Source of the DNA: Microbacterium caowuchunii
Lineage (GTDB): Bacteria > Actinomycetota > Actinomycetes > Actinomycetales > Microbacteriaceae
Length of the DNA stretch: 64,000 nt
Assembly (NCBI RefSeq): GCF_008727755.1
Contig: NZ_CP044231.1
Span: 310,001-374,000, forward strand
Reading direction: 5' to 3'
Below are positions 42,024 to 50,529 of the stretch, in pieces (position 1 is the first letter of the stretch; each line of letters begins with the position of its first letter). The notes beneath the pieces were generated by a model that was given only the letters and a program-made list of their open reading frames with translations, was not told the origin of the DNA and did not search any database. Position numbers and translations under genes: made by a program.

Positions 42024-43958
42024 ATGTCCTTCACCACACTCCTCATCGCCAACCGGGGCGAGATCGCGCTGCGGATCATCCGTGCGGCGCGATCCCGGGG
42101 GCTCCGCACCGTCGCCGTCTACTCCGATGCGGACCGCGGCGCGCCGCACGTCCGGGCGGCCGACGCGGCGGTCCGGCTCGGGCCGGCCCCGGCGACCGAG
42201 TCCTACCTGAACATCCCGGCGATCCTCGCGGCGGCGCGCGCGACCGGTGCCGAAGCCGTCCATCCCGGCTACGGGTTCCTCTCCGAGCGAGCCGGGTTCG
42301 CCCAGGCGGTGCAGGACGCGGGTCTCGTCTGGGTGGGACCCGGGCCGGAGGTGATCGAGGCGATGGGGCGCAAGGACGCAGCCCGGGAGCTCGCGGTCCG
42401 CGCGGGCGTCCCCGTCATCCCCTCCGTCCCGGCGGTCGCCGACGGCGCCGGGACGGATGAATCCGCCTTCCCGGTGCTCATCAAGGCGGCCTCCGGCGGC
42501 GGCGGCAAGGGGATGCGTATCGTGCACCGCGCCGCCGACTTGCCGGATGCCCTCCAGGCCGCCGAACGCGAGGCGCTGTCCTCGTTCGGGGACGGGACGC
42601 TGCTCGTGGAGAGGTATCTCCCGCACGGGCGGCACGTCGAGGTGCAGATCCTCGCCGACGCCCACGGCGGGATCGTGCACCTGTTCGAGCGGGACTGCTC
42701 CACCCAGCGGCGGCACCAGAAGGTCATCGAGGAGGCGCCCGCACCGACGATCTCCGCGGAGGTGCGGGAGCGGCTCACGACCGCATCCATCGCCCTCGCC
42801 CGCGAAGTCGGATACGTGAACGCCGGGACGATGGAATTCCTCGTCGCCGGCGACGAGATCTTCTTCCTCGAGATGAACACCCGCATCCAGGTGGAGCATC
42901 CGGTGACCGAGCTGATCACCGGACGGGACCTCGTGGCACTGCAGCTGGCGATCGCGGCGGGGGAGCGCCTCCCGTTCACCCAGGACGACATCCGGATGTC
43001 CGGGCATGCCATGGAGGCGCGGGTCTACGCGGAGGACCCGTTCCACGGCTACCTCCCGCAGGCCGGGCGGGTCACCGCATTGCGCTGGGCGGAGGGCGCG
43101 CGGGTGGACACCGCGCTCGAGGTGGGCCAGGACGTCGGCACGGCGTACGACCCGATGCTGGCCAAGGTGATCGTGCACGGTCCGACGCGGGAGCACGCAC
43201 GTCGCGCGCTGGCGGACGCCCTGGCCGGATCCGCCGTGATCGGCGTGACCACGAATCTCGGGTTCCTGCGCGCACTCGCCGAATCCCCGCGGTTCCGGGA
43301 TGCCGACATCGACACCTCGTTCCTGGATGCCACGCCCGATGCCGTCGCCGCACCGGAGTCCGGGACGGCCGCCGTGTTCGCCGCGTGGGCGCTCGCCGCA
43401 TCCCGTCCGCGTTCGCCGCATCCCTTCGGGATCGCGGACGGATGGCGGATGGGCCGGCCGGCCGAGGCGTGGACGAGCGCCCTCGTGATCGACGGCGAGC
43501 CGACCCAGGTCTCCGTGGCGGCGGCGGACGGGCTCGTCACGATCGGCGGGCAGCGACACACGGTCCGGCAGGTGCGGGAGGGCGGTGGTCTGCTCGACCT
43601 CGAGCTCGACGGGATCGTGCGCCGATCCGTGGTGCAGAGTTCTGCGGACGCCGTGCGGGTGGCATACCTGGGACACACGCACGTCTTCGCCCTTCCTGCG
43701 CGCCGCGACCGTGCGGAGGCCGCCGCGGTCAGCGACGGCGCCGTCCTCTCGCCGATGCCCGGGGTCGTGCTGCGCACGCTCGCCGCGGTCGGCGACCTCG
43801 TCGAGGCGGGGACGGCCCTGGGGATCATCGAGGCGATGAAGATGGAACTGACCCTGACCGCGCCCCTGGCCGGCAGGCTGGAGGAGGTGGCGGTGGTCGC
43901 GGGACAGCAGGTGAAGCTGGGCGACCGGCTCTTCCGGGTGGGATCCGAGGATGACTGA
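42024..43958 (+). CDS. Biotin carboxylase/BCCP alpha subunit of acyl-CoA carboxylase
   Basis: A 644-residue fused subunit. Biotin carboxylase domain: TLLIANRGEIALRIIRAAR, ATP-grasp IKAASGGGGKGMRIV, EMNTRIQVEHPVTELITG; a middle BT-like linker; C-terminal biotinyl domain with EAMKMEL (biotinylated Lys at about 606). Length fits methylcrotonyl-CoA carboxylase alpha. The ATG at 42024 is 5 bp after the beta-subunit stop; the end overlaps the lyase gene by 8 bp. Confidence 0.96.
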   Translation: MSFTTLLIANRGEIALRIIRAARSRGLRTVAVYSDADRGAPHVRAADAAVRLGPAPATESYLNIPAILAAARATGAEAVHPGYGFLSERAGFAQAVQDAGLVWVGPGPEVIEAMGRKDAARELAVRAGVPVIPSVPAVADGAGTDESAFPVLIKAASGGGGKGMRIVHRAADLPDALQAAEREALSSFGDGTLLVERYLPHGRHVEVQILADAHGGIVHLFERDCSTQRRHQKVIEEAPAPTISAEVRERLTTASIALAREVGYVNAGTMEFLVAGDEIFFLEMNTRIQVEHPVTELITGRDLVALQLAIAAGERLPFTQDDIRMSGHAMEARVYAEDPFHGYLPQAGRVTALRWAEGARVDTALEVGQDVGTAYDPMLAKVIVHGPTREHARRALADALAGSAVIGVTTNLGFLRALAESPRFRDADIDTSFLDATPDAVAAPESGTAAVFAAWALAASRPRSPHPFGIADGWRMGRPAEAWTSALVIDGEPTQVSVAAADGLVTIGGQRHTVRQVREGGGLLDLELDGIVRRSVVQSSADAVRVAYLGHTHVFALPARRDRAEAAAVSDGAVLSPMPGVVLRTLAAVGDLVEAGTALGIIEAMKMELTLTAPLAGRLEEVAVVAGQQVKLGDRLFRVGSEDD

Positions 43959-44895
43959 GCGCACGCTGCCGCAGGTGGTGATCGATCCCGGGATGCCGTC
44001 CGCCGTGCGCATCTTCGAGGTGGGGCCGCGGGACGGCCTGCAGAACGAGTCGACGGTCGTGGACGTGCAGGACAAGGTCGCGTTCATCCGCCGACTGCGC
44101 CGGGCGGGACTGTCCGCGATCGAGGTCACCAGCTTCGTACATCCGCGCTGGGTCCCGCAGCTCGCCGATGCGGAAGAGGTCATCGCGGCGCTCGCGGCCG
44201 ATGACCACGACAGGGTGACGATGCCTGTGCTCGTCCCGAACGAGCGCGGGCTGGACCGGGCACGCACCGCCGGCGTGCGGCACATCGGCGTGTTCGCGAG
44301 CGCGACCGAGACGTTCGCGCAGCGGAACCTCAACCGGTCCCTGGATGGCCAGTTCGACATGATCATCCCCACGGTCCGCGCCGCGCTCTCGGAGGGGATG
44401 GATGTCCGAGGGTACGTCTCGATGTGCTTCGGGGACCCCTGGGAGGGCGCGGTGCCCCTCTCCCAGGTGGTCGACGCGGGGATGCGCCTGCTCGATGCCG
44501 GCATTTCGGAGCTCTCGCTCGGCGACACCATCGGGGTGGGCACGCCGGGGCACGTGACCGCCCTCCTGGCCGCGTTCGCGGAGGCGGGCGCCGACCTCCG
44601 GAGGATCGCGCTGCACTTCCACGACACCTACGGACAGGCGCTGTCGAACGTGCAGGCGGGGATGCGTGCCGGCGTCACGACGTTCGACGCCTCGGCCGGG
44701 GGGCTGGGCGGGTGCCCGTACGCCCTGTCTGCGACGGGGAACCTCGCGACCGAGGACCTCGTCTGGATGCTGGACGGACTCGGCATCCGGCACGGCGTCG
44801 ACCTCGGGGCGCTGGTCGAGACGAGCGTCTGGATGGCGTCCCGACTCGGCCGCCCGGCGCCCTCGCGGGTCGTCGCCGCGCTCGGCGGAGGGTGA
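43951..44895 (+). CDS. Hydroxymethylglutaryl-CoA lyase
   Basis: A 314-residue DRE-TIM-family lyase cleaving HMG-CoA to acetyl-CoA and acetoacetate. Signatures: RIFEVGPRDGLQNE (metal and catalytic Arg/Asp), EVTSFVHPRWVPQLAD, HFHDTYGQALSN (metal His pair) and the loop Cys in GGLGGCPYALSATGNLATED. One deviation is VSMCFGDPWEG where many members have a CPYEG-like stretch. Final step of the leucine branch encoded here. Confidence 0.95.
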   Translation: MTERTLPQVVIDPGMPSAVRIFEVGPRDGLQNESTVVDVQDKVAFIRRLRRAGLSAIEVTSFVHPRWVPQLADAEEVIAALAADDHDRVTMPVLVPNERGLDRARTAGVRHIGVFASATETFAQRNLNRSLDGQFDMIIPTVRAALSEGMDVRGYVSMCFGDPWEGAVPLSQVVDAGMRLLDAGISELSLGDTIGVGTPGHVTALLAAFAEAGADLRRIALHFHDTYGQALSNVQAGMRAGVTTFDASAGGLGGCPYALSATGNLATEDLVWMLDGLGIRHGVDLGALVETSVWMASRLGRPAPSRVVAALGGG

Positions 44896-44912
44896 AGCCC
44901 GGATCCGGCGGC

Positions 44913-44949
44913 GTCAATAGTTGACTTCCTCAATCGTTTACGTTTTCAT
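44913..44949 (+). promoter_or_regulatory. Promoter with inverted repeat before the SDR cassette
   Basis: TTGACT (44921-44926), 17-bp spacer and TTTCAT (44944-44949) form a promoter 24 nt before the SDR ATG. The inverted repeat GTCAA-TAG-TTGAC (44913-44925) covers the -35 and could be an operator. The AGAGGAG Shine-Dalgarno is at 44960-44966. Confidence 0.65.
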
Positions 44950-44972
44950 GTGAGTGAACAGAGGAGTTTTCC

Positions 44973-45899
44973 ATGATGCTCGAAGGCAAAGTCGCCATCG
45001 TCACCGGATCCGGCCGTGGCCTGGGTCTGGCCTACGCCCAGGAACTGGCGCGGCAGGGTGCAGCCGTCGTCGTCAACGACGTGGACGAGCAGGTCGCGGC
45101 CGACGCCGTCGCGGCGATCGAAGCGGCCGGCGGTCGCGCGGTGGCCGTCGTCGCCCCGGTGGGGCCCACCGAGACGGCCGAACTCCTCGTGCAGACGGCT
45201 GTCGACACCTACGGCCGCCTCGACATCCTCGTCACCAACGCGGGAGTCCTCCGTGACACCGTGCTGTGGAAGATGAGTGACGACGACTTCGACCTCGTCG
45301 TGAACGTGCACCTGAGGGGGACGTTCACCTGCGTGCGCGCTGCGGCGCGGTATATGCGCGAGAACCAGGTGGCCGGGCGGATCATCTGCATCGGCTCGCC
45401 GACCGGCCAGCGCGGCAACTTCGGTCAGACCAACTACGCCGCGGCCAAGGCCGGCATCGCCGGCATGGTGCGCACCTGGGCGCTCGAGCTGAAGAGGGCC
45501 GGCATCACCGCCAACACCGTCATCCCGGTGGCCGCGACCGCGATGACCGCGACGGTCCCGTACTTCGCCGCGGCGGTGGAAGCGGATGCGAAGGGCGAGG
45601 CGATGCCCCCGTTCTTCCGCCACGATCTCGGCTTCGGCACCTCCGCCGACGTGGCGGGCCTCATCGCCTACCTGGCTTCGGATGCCGCGGCAGGCATCAG
45701 CGGACAGGCGATCGGCGTGGGCGGCGACCGCCTGCAGGTGTGGTCGCACCCGGAACCCGTCGTCACCGAGTACCGCGAGGGCGGCTGGACCGCGGAGGCC
45801 CTCGCCGAACAGGGCCCGGCCATCCTCGCCGAGAACCTGCAGAGCGTCGGCGAGCGGTTCCCGCCGCTGCCGGAGGAACTGCAGCGTCCGCAGGCCTGA
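44973..45899 (+). CDS. Short-chain dehydrogenase/reductase (FabG/HSD-like)
   Basis: A 308-residue SDR with TGSGRGLGLAYAQ (cofactor glycine motif), NAG at residues about 87-90, Ser in CIGSPTG and catalytic Tyr155/Lys159 in NYAAAKAG. It is about 50 residues longer than classical SDRs, like the peroxisomal-type 3-hydroxyacyl-CoA dehydrogenases that work with MaoC hydratases. First gene of a three-gene cassette; start ATG 44973 (44976 also possible). Confidence 0.92.
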   Translation: MMLEGKVAIVTGSGRGLGLAYAQELARQGAAVVVNDVDEQVAADAVAAIEAAGGRAVAVVAPVGPTETAELLVQTAVDTYGRLDILVTNAGVLRDTVLWKMSDDDFDLVVNVHLRGTFTCVRAAARYMRENQVAGRIICIGSPTGQRGNFGQTNYAAAKAGIAGMVRTWALELKRAGITANTVIPVAATAMTATVPYFAAAVEADAKGEAMPPFFRHDLGFGTSADVAGLIAYLASDAAAGISGQAIGVGGDRLQVWSHPEPVVTEYREGGWTAEALAEQGPAILAENLQSVGERFPPLPEELQRPQA

Positions 45900-45966
45900 C
45901 GCCGGGCGTCCCGCCGCAGTCGCGGGACGCCACTTCCTCATCGAACCTCGCCACGACGGAGTGAGC

Positions 45967-46857
45967 ATGACCCGCTACGAACCCGCGATCGACATCGACG
46001 CGATCACCGCCATCGACGTGCACGTGCACATCGAGATCGACGCGCACGGACACTCGTCCCTCCCGGACGACCTGGCCGACGCGGCCGCGTCCTACTTCAG
46101 CACCGAGGGGCCGCGCCCGGACATCGACGGCGTCGCCGCGTACTACCGCGAACGGAAGATGGCCGCGGTGGTGTTCACTGTGGACGCGGAGACGAACTTC
46201 GGCCACGCAGCCATCTCGAGCAGCGAGATCGCCGAGGGGGCCGCCCGCAACAACGACGTGCTCATCCCGTTCGGCTCGGTGGATCCGCTCAAGCCGACCG
46301 CCGTGGCCGAGGCGCGCCGCCTGATCGAAGACCACGGTGTCCGCGGCTTCAAGTTCCACCCGACCGTCCAGGGGTTCGACCCGAGCGATCCGGTCTACTT
46401 CCCGCTCTACGAGACGCTGCAGGACGCCGGCGTCGTCGCGCTGTTCCACACCGGTCAGACCGGGATCGGTGCCGGGATGCGCGGAGGGCGCGGGCTGCAG
46501 CTGGCCCTCTCCAACCCCATGCTGCTCGATATCGTCGCCGCCGAGCACCCGGAGCTGCAGATCATCATGGCGCACCCCTCCGTGCCGTGGCAGGACGAGG
46601 CGCTCTCGGTGGCGACGCACAAGCACAACACCTGGATCGACCTGTCCGGCTGGAGTCCCAAGTACTTCCCCGCCGAGCTGGTCCGCTACGCCAACTCGAT
46701 CATCAAGAAGCGCGTGCTGTTCGGCTCCGACTTCCCGATGATCACCCCGGATCGCTGGATCCGCGACGCCGAGCAGGTGGCGTTCAAGCCGGAGGTCCTG
46801 CCCGGGATCATGAAGGACAACGCGGTCCGGCTGCTTCGGCTCGGGGACGCCGGCTGA
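45967..46857 (+). CDS. Amidohydrolase (ACMSD/TIM-barrel family 2)
   Basis: A 296-residue amidohydrolase-related protein. The metal motif is IDVHVHIEID (HxH), with GFKFHPTVQGFDPSDP, IIMAHPSVPWQDE and the late Asp in VLFGSDFPMITPDRW. Relatives are decarboxylases or lactone/amide hydrolases of aromatic and ring-cleavage pathways. It lies between SDR and MaoC genes on one strand, so it likely acts on a CoA-pathway intermediate or ring product. ATG 45967 preferred over GTG 45961. Confidence 0.9.
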   Translation: MTRYEPAIDIDAITAIDVHVHIEIDAHGHSSLPDDLADAAASYFSTEGPRPDIDGVAAYYRERKMAAVVFTVDAETNFGHAAISSSEIAEGAARNNDVLIPFGSVDPLKPTAVAEARRLIEDHGVRGFKFHPTVQGFDPSDPVYFPLYETLQDAGVVALFHTGQTGIGAGMRGGRGLQLALSNPMLLDIVAAEHPELQIIMAHPSVPWQDEALSVATHKHNTWIDLSGWSPKYFPAELVRYANSIIKKRVLFGSDFPMITPDRWIRDAEQVAFKPEVLPGIMKDNAVRLLRLGDAG

Positions 46858-46904
46858 TCCGCATCCGTCCGACCCTGACCGTCCCACCACGAAGGAGCTC
46901 TCCC

Positions 46905-47357
46905 ATGACAACGACTGTCGCCTACGCCGATGTCCCCACCCTGGTCGGCGCCGACCTCGGCTACTCGGACTGGATGGATGTCACGCAGGACCGCGTGAAC
47001 ACGTTCGCAGACGCCACCGATGACCACCAGTGGATCCACACGGATCCGGAACGGGCCAAGGACGGCCCCTTCGGCGCCCCCATCGCCCACGGCTTCCTGA
47101 CCCTCTCCCTGCTGATCCCCCTGTGGACCCAGCTGTTCGAGGTGGAGGGCGTGGGGACGAAGGTCAACTACGGCCTGGACAAGGTGCGATTCGTGTCGCC
47201 CGTGAAGGTCGGCGACCGGATCCGCATGACGGGGACCATCGCCGAGGTGACCGAGGTCGCCGGCGGCTACCAGCTGACGGTGGACGTGACGATCGAGACC
47301 GAGGGCGGCACCAAACCCGCCGTCGTCGCTCGCAGCCTCCAGCGCCTGTACGCCTGA
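46905..47357 (+). CDS. MaoC family (R)-specific enoyl-CoA hydratase
   Basis: A 150-residue single hot-dog domain. Catalytic motif DDHQWIHTDPERAK...GFLTLSLLIPLW (Asp/His hydratase 2 signature), then NYGLDKVRFVSPVKVGDRIR. It hydrates enoyl-CoA to (R)-3-hydroxyacyl-CoA and would pair with the SDR two genes upstream. Start follows gaaggagctctccc. A bidirectional terminator follows. Confidence 0.94.
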   Translation: MTTTVAYADVPTLVGADLGYSDWMDVTQDRVNTFADATDDHQWIHTDPERAKDGPFGAPIAHGFLTLSLLIPLWTQLFEVEGVGTKVNYGLDKVRFVSPVKVGDRIRMTGTIAEVTEVAGGYQLTVDVTIETEGGTKPAVVARSLQRLYA

Positions 47358-47364
47358 GCGGCCC

Positions 47365-47396
47365 GGGCCGGCGGGCCCCCGCACGGCCGCCGGCCC
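47365..47396. terminator. Bidirectional terminator hairpin
   Basis: GGGCCGGCGG (47365-47374) pairs perfectly with CCGCCGGCCC (47387-47396) around 12 nt. It lies between the convergent MaoC and DUF1345 genes; no T-run. Confidence 0.7.
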
Positions 47397-47402
47397 GGCC
47401 CG

Positions 47403-48062
47403 TCAACGGGCGAGGCTGGCTATGAGGTTCACGGCGGATGCGATCACGACACCGCCGAGCAGATACGACAGCAGGGCGTGCCGGAGCACCTGCCGGCGGA
47501 ACGCAGGCGTGGTGAGACTCGTGTCGGACACCTGATAGGTCATCCCGAGGGTGAACGCCAGGTAGGCGAAGTCCCGGTACTGGGGCGGCTCCGGCTGGTT
47601 GAAGTCGACACCCGTGCCCCCAGCGCCGTAGTACAGCGCGGCATAGCGCAGCGCGAAGAGCACGTGCACGAGGAACCAGGACGCGGTGACGGTGATGACC
47701 GCGGTGCCGGCCAGGACGAATGCACTGGTTCCCTGCACTGAGCCGGATTGCAGCAGCAGGAGCAGGATGGCGCCCAGGCTCGCGAAAGTGGCCACGATCA
47801 GCAGCGCTTCCGCGACAGGGCGCGTGGGGTCCTCCCGCGTCGCGTGACCGGCGGTGTCCCGCGCATCCAGGCGGAACACGGTGGTCCACTCCCACAGGCA
47901 GTAGGTCCCGGCCGCGGCGATCCAGCCGATCGCCGGAGACGAGGGCCACGTCCCCGGTGCCCCGGCGGTCACCGTCACCAGGACGAAGACCGCGAGGACG
48001 ACGCCGACCCGTGTCCCCGCTCTGTGCCAGGGGGACTGGAATGCGCCGGGGCCCCGCGTCAT
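47403..48062 (-). CDS. DUF1345 membrane protein
   Basis: A 219-residue membrane protein with five to six helices. The DUF1345 hallmark YRDFAYLAFTLGMTYQVSDTSLTT is intact. Function unknown. The ATG overlaps the TGA of the nitronate monooxygenase gene (ATGA), making it the last gene of a four-gene minus-strand unit. Confidence 0.9.
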   Translation of the reverse strand: MTRGPGAFQSPWHRAGTRVGVVLAVFVLVTVTAGAPGTWPSSPAIGWIAAAGTYCLWEWTTVFRLDARDTAGHATREDPTRPVAEALLIVATFASLGAILLLLLQSGSVQGTSAFVLAGTAVITVTASWFLVHVLFALRYAALYYGAGGTGVDFNQPEPPQYRDFAYLAFTLGMTYQVSDTSLTTPAFRRQVLRHALLSYLLGGVVIASAVNLIASLAR

Positions 48063-49126
48063 GGTCTGTCCGTGCCGGCAGACGGGATCCCCGTGGCCAG
48101 CTCGGCGAAGACCTCGCCGGCCTCCCGGCGCGTCGCCAGGGGGGAGGATTGGCCGGCCCACAGTGAGGCGAGCTCGCCGATGCCGCGGCGGCCGGCTTCG
48201 GCGCGGAAGCGGCCGGTGAGCCAGTTCTGCGCGGGGAACGGCGCGATCACACCGCCCTCCTCGATTGTTGCGACCGCCCGGTTGGGCACGCCGCGTGCGA
48301 GTCGGCCGCTCATGGCGCGGGTGAGCACGGTGCCGTCCGCGGAGACCCGGGCGATGGCGTCGCGGTGGGCATCCGTCGCCGCGGACTGACGGGTGCGCAG
48401 GAACGCCGTACCGACCTGGACGCCGTCCGCGCCCAGGGCGAACGCCGCCGCCACACCGCGCCGGTCCGCCACGCCTCCAGCGGCGATCACCGGGACGTCC
48501 ACGGCATCGACCACCTGGGGGACCAGGGCGAAGGTGCCCACGAGCGACTCCTCCGGGCGCCGGAGGAACGACACCCGGTGTCCCGCCGCCTCGAAACCGG
48601 TCGCCACGACGGCGTCGACACCCGCTTCGGCCAGGACGATCGCCTCGGCGACGGTCGTGGCGGTGCCGAGGACGGCGATCCCGCGGTCGTGCGCCTGTCT
48701 CAGCATGGTCGCGGAGGGGACGCCGTAGACGGTGCTGACGGCGGCCGGAGCCACGGTCAGCACCGCCTCCCACTGCTCCCCGACGGCGGGGAGGTAGGTC
48801 GCCGGAAGATCCGCCGGTACGTCCAGCCCCACGTCCGCGTAGAGCGGGCGCAGCGCCTCCGCCGCGCGCCGCACGACGGAGGGATCGGGATCCTGCTCAT
48901 CGGGGAGCGGCAGCCAGATATTCAAGGCGAACGGCCGGGCGGTCGCGGCACGGAGCGCCCCGCCCACCTCGAGGATGCGGCCGTGGTCGTAGCCGTACAG
49001 GCCGTAGGAGCCGAGACCCCCGGCATCGCTGACTGCCGCGACGAGCTCGACCGAGGACAACCCGCCGAAGGGGCCCAGCACGATGGGCAGGTCGATGCCG
49101 AGCACCCCGCACAGGTCAGCCGCCAT
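48059..49126 (-). CDS. Nitronate monooxygenase family (NPD) flavoprotein
   Basis: A 355-residue FMN TIM-barrel protein: GIDLPIVLGPFGGLSSVELV at the N-terminus, ATGFEAAGHR, and the phosphate-binding GGVADRRGVAAAFALGADGVQVGTAFL. It oxidises nitronates (propionate-3-nitronate) or reduces quinones and enoyl groups in related proteins. The start lies 11 bp inside the small Cys-rich gene upstream. Confidence 0.93.
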   Translation of the reverse strand: MAADLCGVLGIDLPIVLGPFGGLSSVELVAAVSDAGGLGSYGLYGYDHGRILEVGGALRAATARPFALNIWLPLPDEQDPDPSVVRRAAEALRPLYADVGLDVPADLPATYLPAVGEQWEAVLTVAPAAVSTVYGVPSATMLRQAHDRGIAVLGTATTVAEAIVLAEAGVDAVVATGFEAAGHRVSFLRRPEESLVGTFALVPQVVDAVDVPVIAAGGVADRRGVAAAFALGADGVQVGTAFLRTRQSAATDAHRDAIARVSADGTVLTRAMSGRLARGVPNRAVATIEEGGVIAPFPAQNWLTGRFRAEAGRRGIGELASLWAGQSSPLATRREAGEVFAELATGIPSAGTDRP

Positions 49127-49250
49127 CGGGTCCCCATCCGTGCGCGTGCGCGGTGTCGCCCGCGCCCTCGTGGATGGCGCCGCACTCCTCGCAGACGATC
49201 GCGAGCCAGCACGCCGGATCCCCGGCGGCCGTCTCGTCCTCGGGATCCAT
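49116..49250 (-). CDS. 44-residue Cys-rich microprotein
   Basis: A short frame not obvious from length alone: starts MDPEDETAAGDPACWLAIVC and continues EECGAIHEGAG. Three Cys (CWLAIVCEEC) followed by His residues resemble a minimal zinc ribbon; the DPACWL...VC..CG pattern recurs in small actinobacterial proteins as I recall them. Its ATG overlaps the SDR stop (TGATG) and its end overlaps the nitronate monooxygenase start by 11 bp, so coupling on both sides argues that it is translated. Acidic, soluble. Confidence 0.65.
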   Translation of the reverse strand: MDPEDETAAGDPACWLAIVCEECGAIHEGAGDTAHAHGWGPDGG

Positions 49251-50074
49251 CAGACGGTTCGCCACTCGTGCGAGGTGATGTGCGACCCGCCCTGCGGGCC
49301 CATCTGCAGCATCCCTCCGTCGACGACGATCGAGGTGCCCGTGATGTAGCTCGCGTCGGGCGAGGCGAGGAACGCGATGACCGCCGCGATCTCGCGGGCA
49401 TCGCCGGGACGGCCGAGCGGGATCCCGGGACGGTCCTTCGTCGTCGGGTCCTCATCGGTCTGATCCGTCATGGGCGTCGCGATCTCGCCCGGGGCGACGC
49501 TCACGGCGGTGATCCCGTCGCGGCCGAGTTCCAGTGCCGCCGTCTTGATCAGACCGCCCAGCCCGTGCTTGGCGGCGTCGTAGGCGCTGGAGCCGACGCG
49601 CGGCTGGTGCTCGTGCACGCTCGTGACGCCGATGATGCGTCCGCCCCGCCCGGCGGCCACCATGCGCCGCGCCGCGCGCTGGATGCAGACGAAGGGCCCG
49701 GTCAGATCGGTGTCGACGACGTGGCGCCACTCCTCCAGGGACATCTCGAGGAGAGGCGTGGAGGCGCCGGTGCCCGCGTTGTTCACGAACACGTCGAGAC
49801 CGCCGAGCTCATCGGCGAGCTGATCGACGACGTCGCCGCAGGCCGGGATCTCGGACGCGTCGAGGCGGGCGACGACCGCGCGTGCCCCGTGCGCGCGGAC
49901 CTCGGCTGCGGTGTCCTGCGCTCCCTGCTCGTCGGTGTGCCAGGTGATCCCGACGTCCATGCCGGCGGCGGCGAGGGCGACGGCGGTGGCCCGGCCGATC
50001 CCGGAGTCGGCGCCGGTGACGATCGCCCGGCGCGGGCGCGGGGTGTCCGAGGTGTCTGTGCGGATCTCACTCAT
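49250..50074 (-). CDS. SDR family oxidoreductase (FabG/glucose dehydrogenase-like)
   Basis: A 274-residue classical SDR: TGADSGIGRATAVAL, NNAG at about 98-101, Ser in TSVHEHQ and catalytic Tyr165/Lys169 in SAYDAAKHG; ends ITGTSIVVDGGMLQMGPQGG. Substrate unknown. ATG 50074 lies 7 nt after TAGGGT, a leaderless arrangement. First gene of the SDR-microprotein-NMO-DUF1345 unit. Confidence 0.93.
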   Translation of the reverse strand: MSEIRTDTSDTPRPRRAIVTGADSGIGRATAVALAAAGMDVGITWHTDEQGAQDTAAEVRAHGARAVVARLDASEIPACGDVVDQLADELGGLDVFVNNAGTGASTPLLEMSLEEWRHVVDTDLTGPFVCIQRAARRMVAAGRGGRIIGVTSVHEHQPRVGSSAYDAAKHGLGGLIKTAALELGRDGITAVSVAPGEIATPMTDQTDEDPTTKDRPGIPLGRPGDAREIAAVIAFLASPDASYITGTSIVVDGGMLQMGPQGGSHITSHEWRTV

Positions 50075-50081
50075 GCCGAGG

Positions 50082-50087
50082 ACCCTA
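50082..50087 (-). promoter_or_regulatory. Leaderless -10 box of the SDR operon
   Basis: TAGGGT on the minus strand, 7 nt before the ATG at 50074. Confidence 0.5.
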
Positions 50088-50204
50088 GGCGCCGGCGATC
50101 CGGGCGGCGATGGGGTTGCGCGCGGCGGACCCGTCCGTTCCGGGATCCCGCGGATCGCCGTCGCGGTCGATGTCAAGGGCGATGGTGACCGGGCGGGGTC
50201 CGCA

Positions 50205-50210
50205 TACGCT
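50205..50210 (+). promoter_or_regulatory. Leaderless -10 box of the acidic protein gene
   Basis: TACGCT, exactly 6 nt before the ATG at 50217. Confidence 0.5.
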
Positions 50211-50216
50211 CGCCGC

Positions 50217-50519
50217 ATGAACACCGACGACGAACAGCGTGACGACGAACAGCGTTATGCCGCGGGCGAGACCGACAAGCTCCCGCCCGCCCCGCGCGGA
50301 TCGGGCCTCACCGAGGGGGAGTCCGTCCGCAAGGACATGACATACAGCCCGGCGAGCGAGACGGAGACCCAGCGCAAGCAGGACGACGACCGTCCGGCGT
50401 CGCTGGAGGACGACGACATCGACGACGCCGACGTGCGGGTCGTCCCCGGAACCGGTGGTCCCGACGACGCCGGGGACGTCGACGTCGACCCGGCCGACCT
50501 GAACCTGCCCGGACGCTGA
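50217..50519 (+). CDS. 100-residue acidic disordered protein
   Basis: A highly charged hydrophilic protein (Asp/Glu about 30%), including SLEDDDIDDADVRVVPGTGG, with no hydrophobic core, Cys or signal peptide. The first codons carry a perfect 15-bp tandem duplication giving DDEQRDDEQR. Leaderless start with TACGCT 6 nt upstream. Followed by the copper-protein gene after 10 bp, probably one transcript. Function unknown. Confidence 0.75.
   Translation: MNTDDEQRDDEQRYAAGETDKLPPAPRGSGLTEGESVRKDMTYSPASETETQRKQDDDRPASLEDDDIDDADVRVVPGTGGPDDAGDVDVDPADLNLPGR
50226..50255. repeat. 15-bp tandem duplication in the acidic gene
   Basis: GACGACGAACAGCGT occurs twice back to back (50226-50240, 50241-50255), in frame, encoding DDEQR twice. 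Confidence 0.9.
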
Positions 50520-50529
50520 GGAGGAAGAG

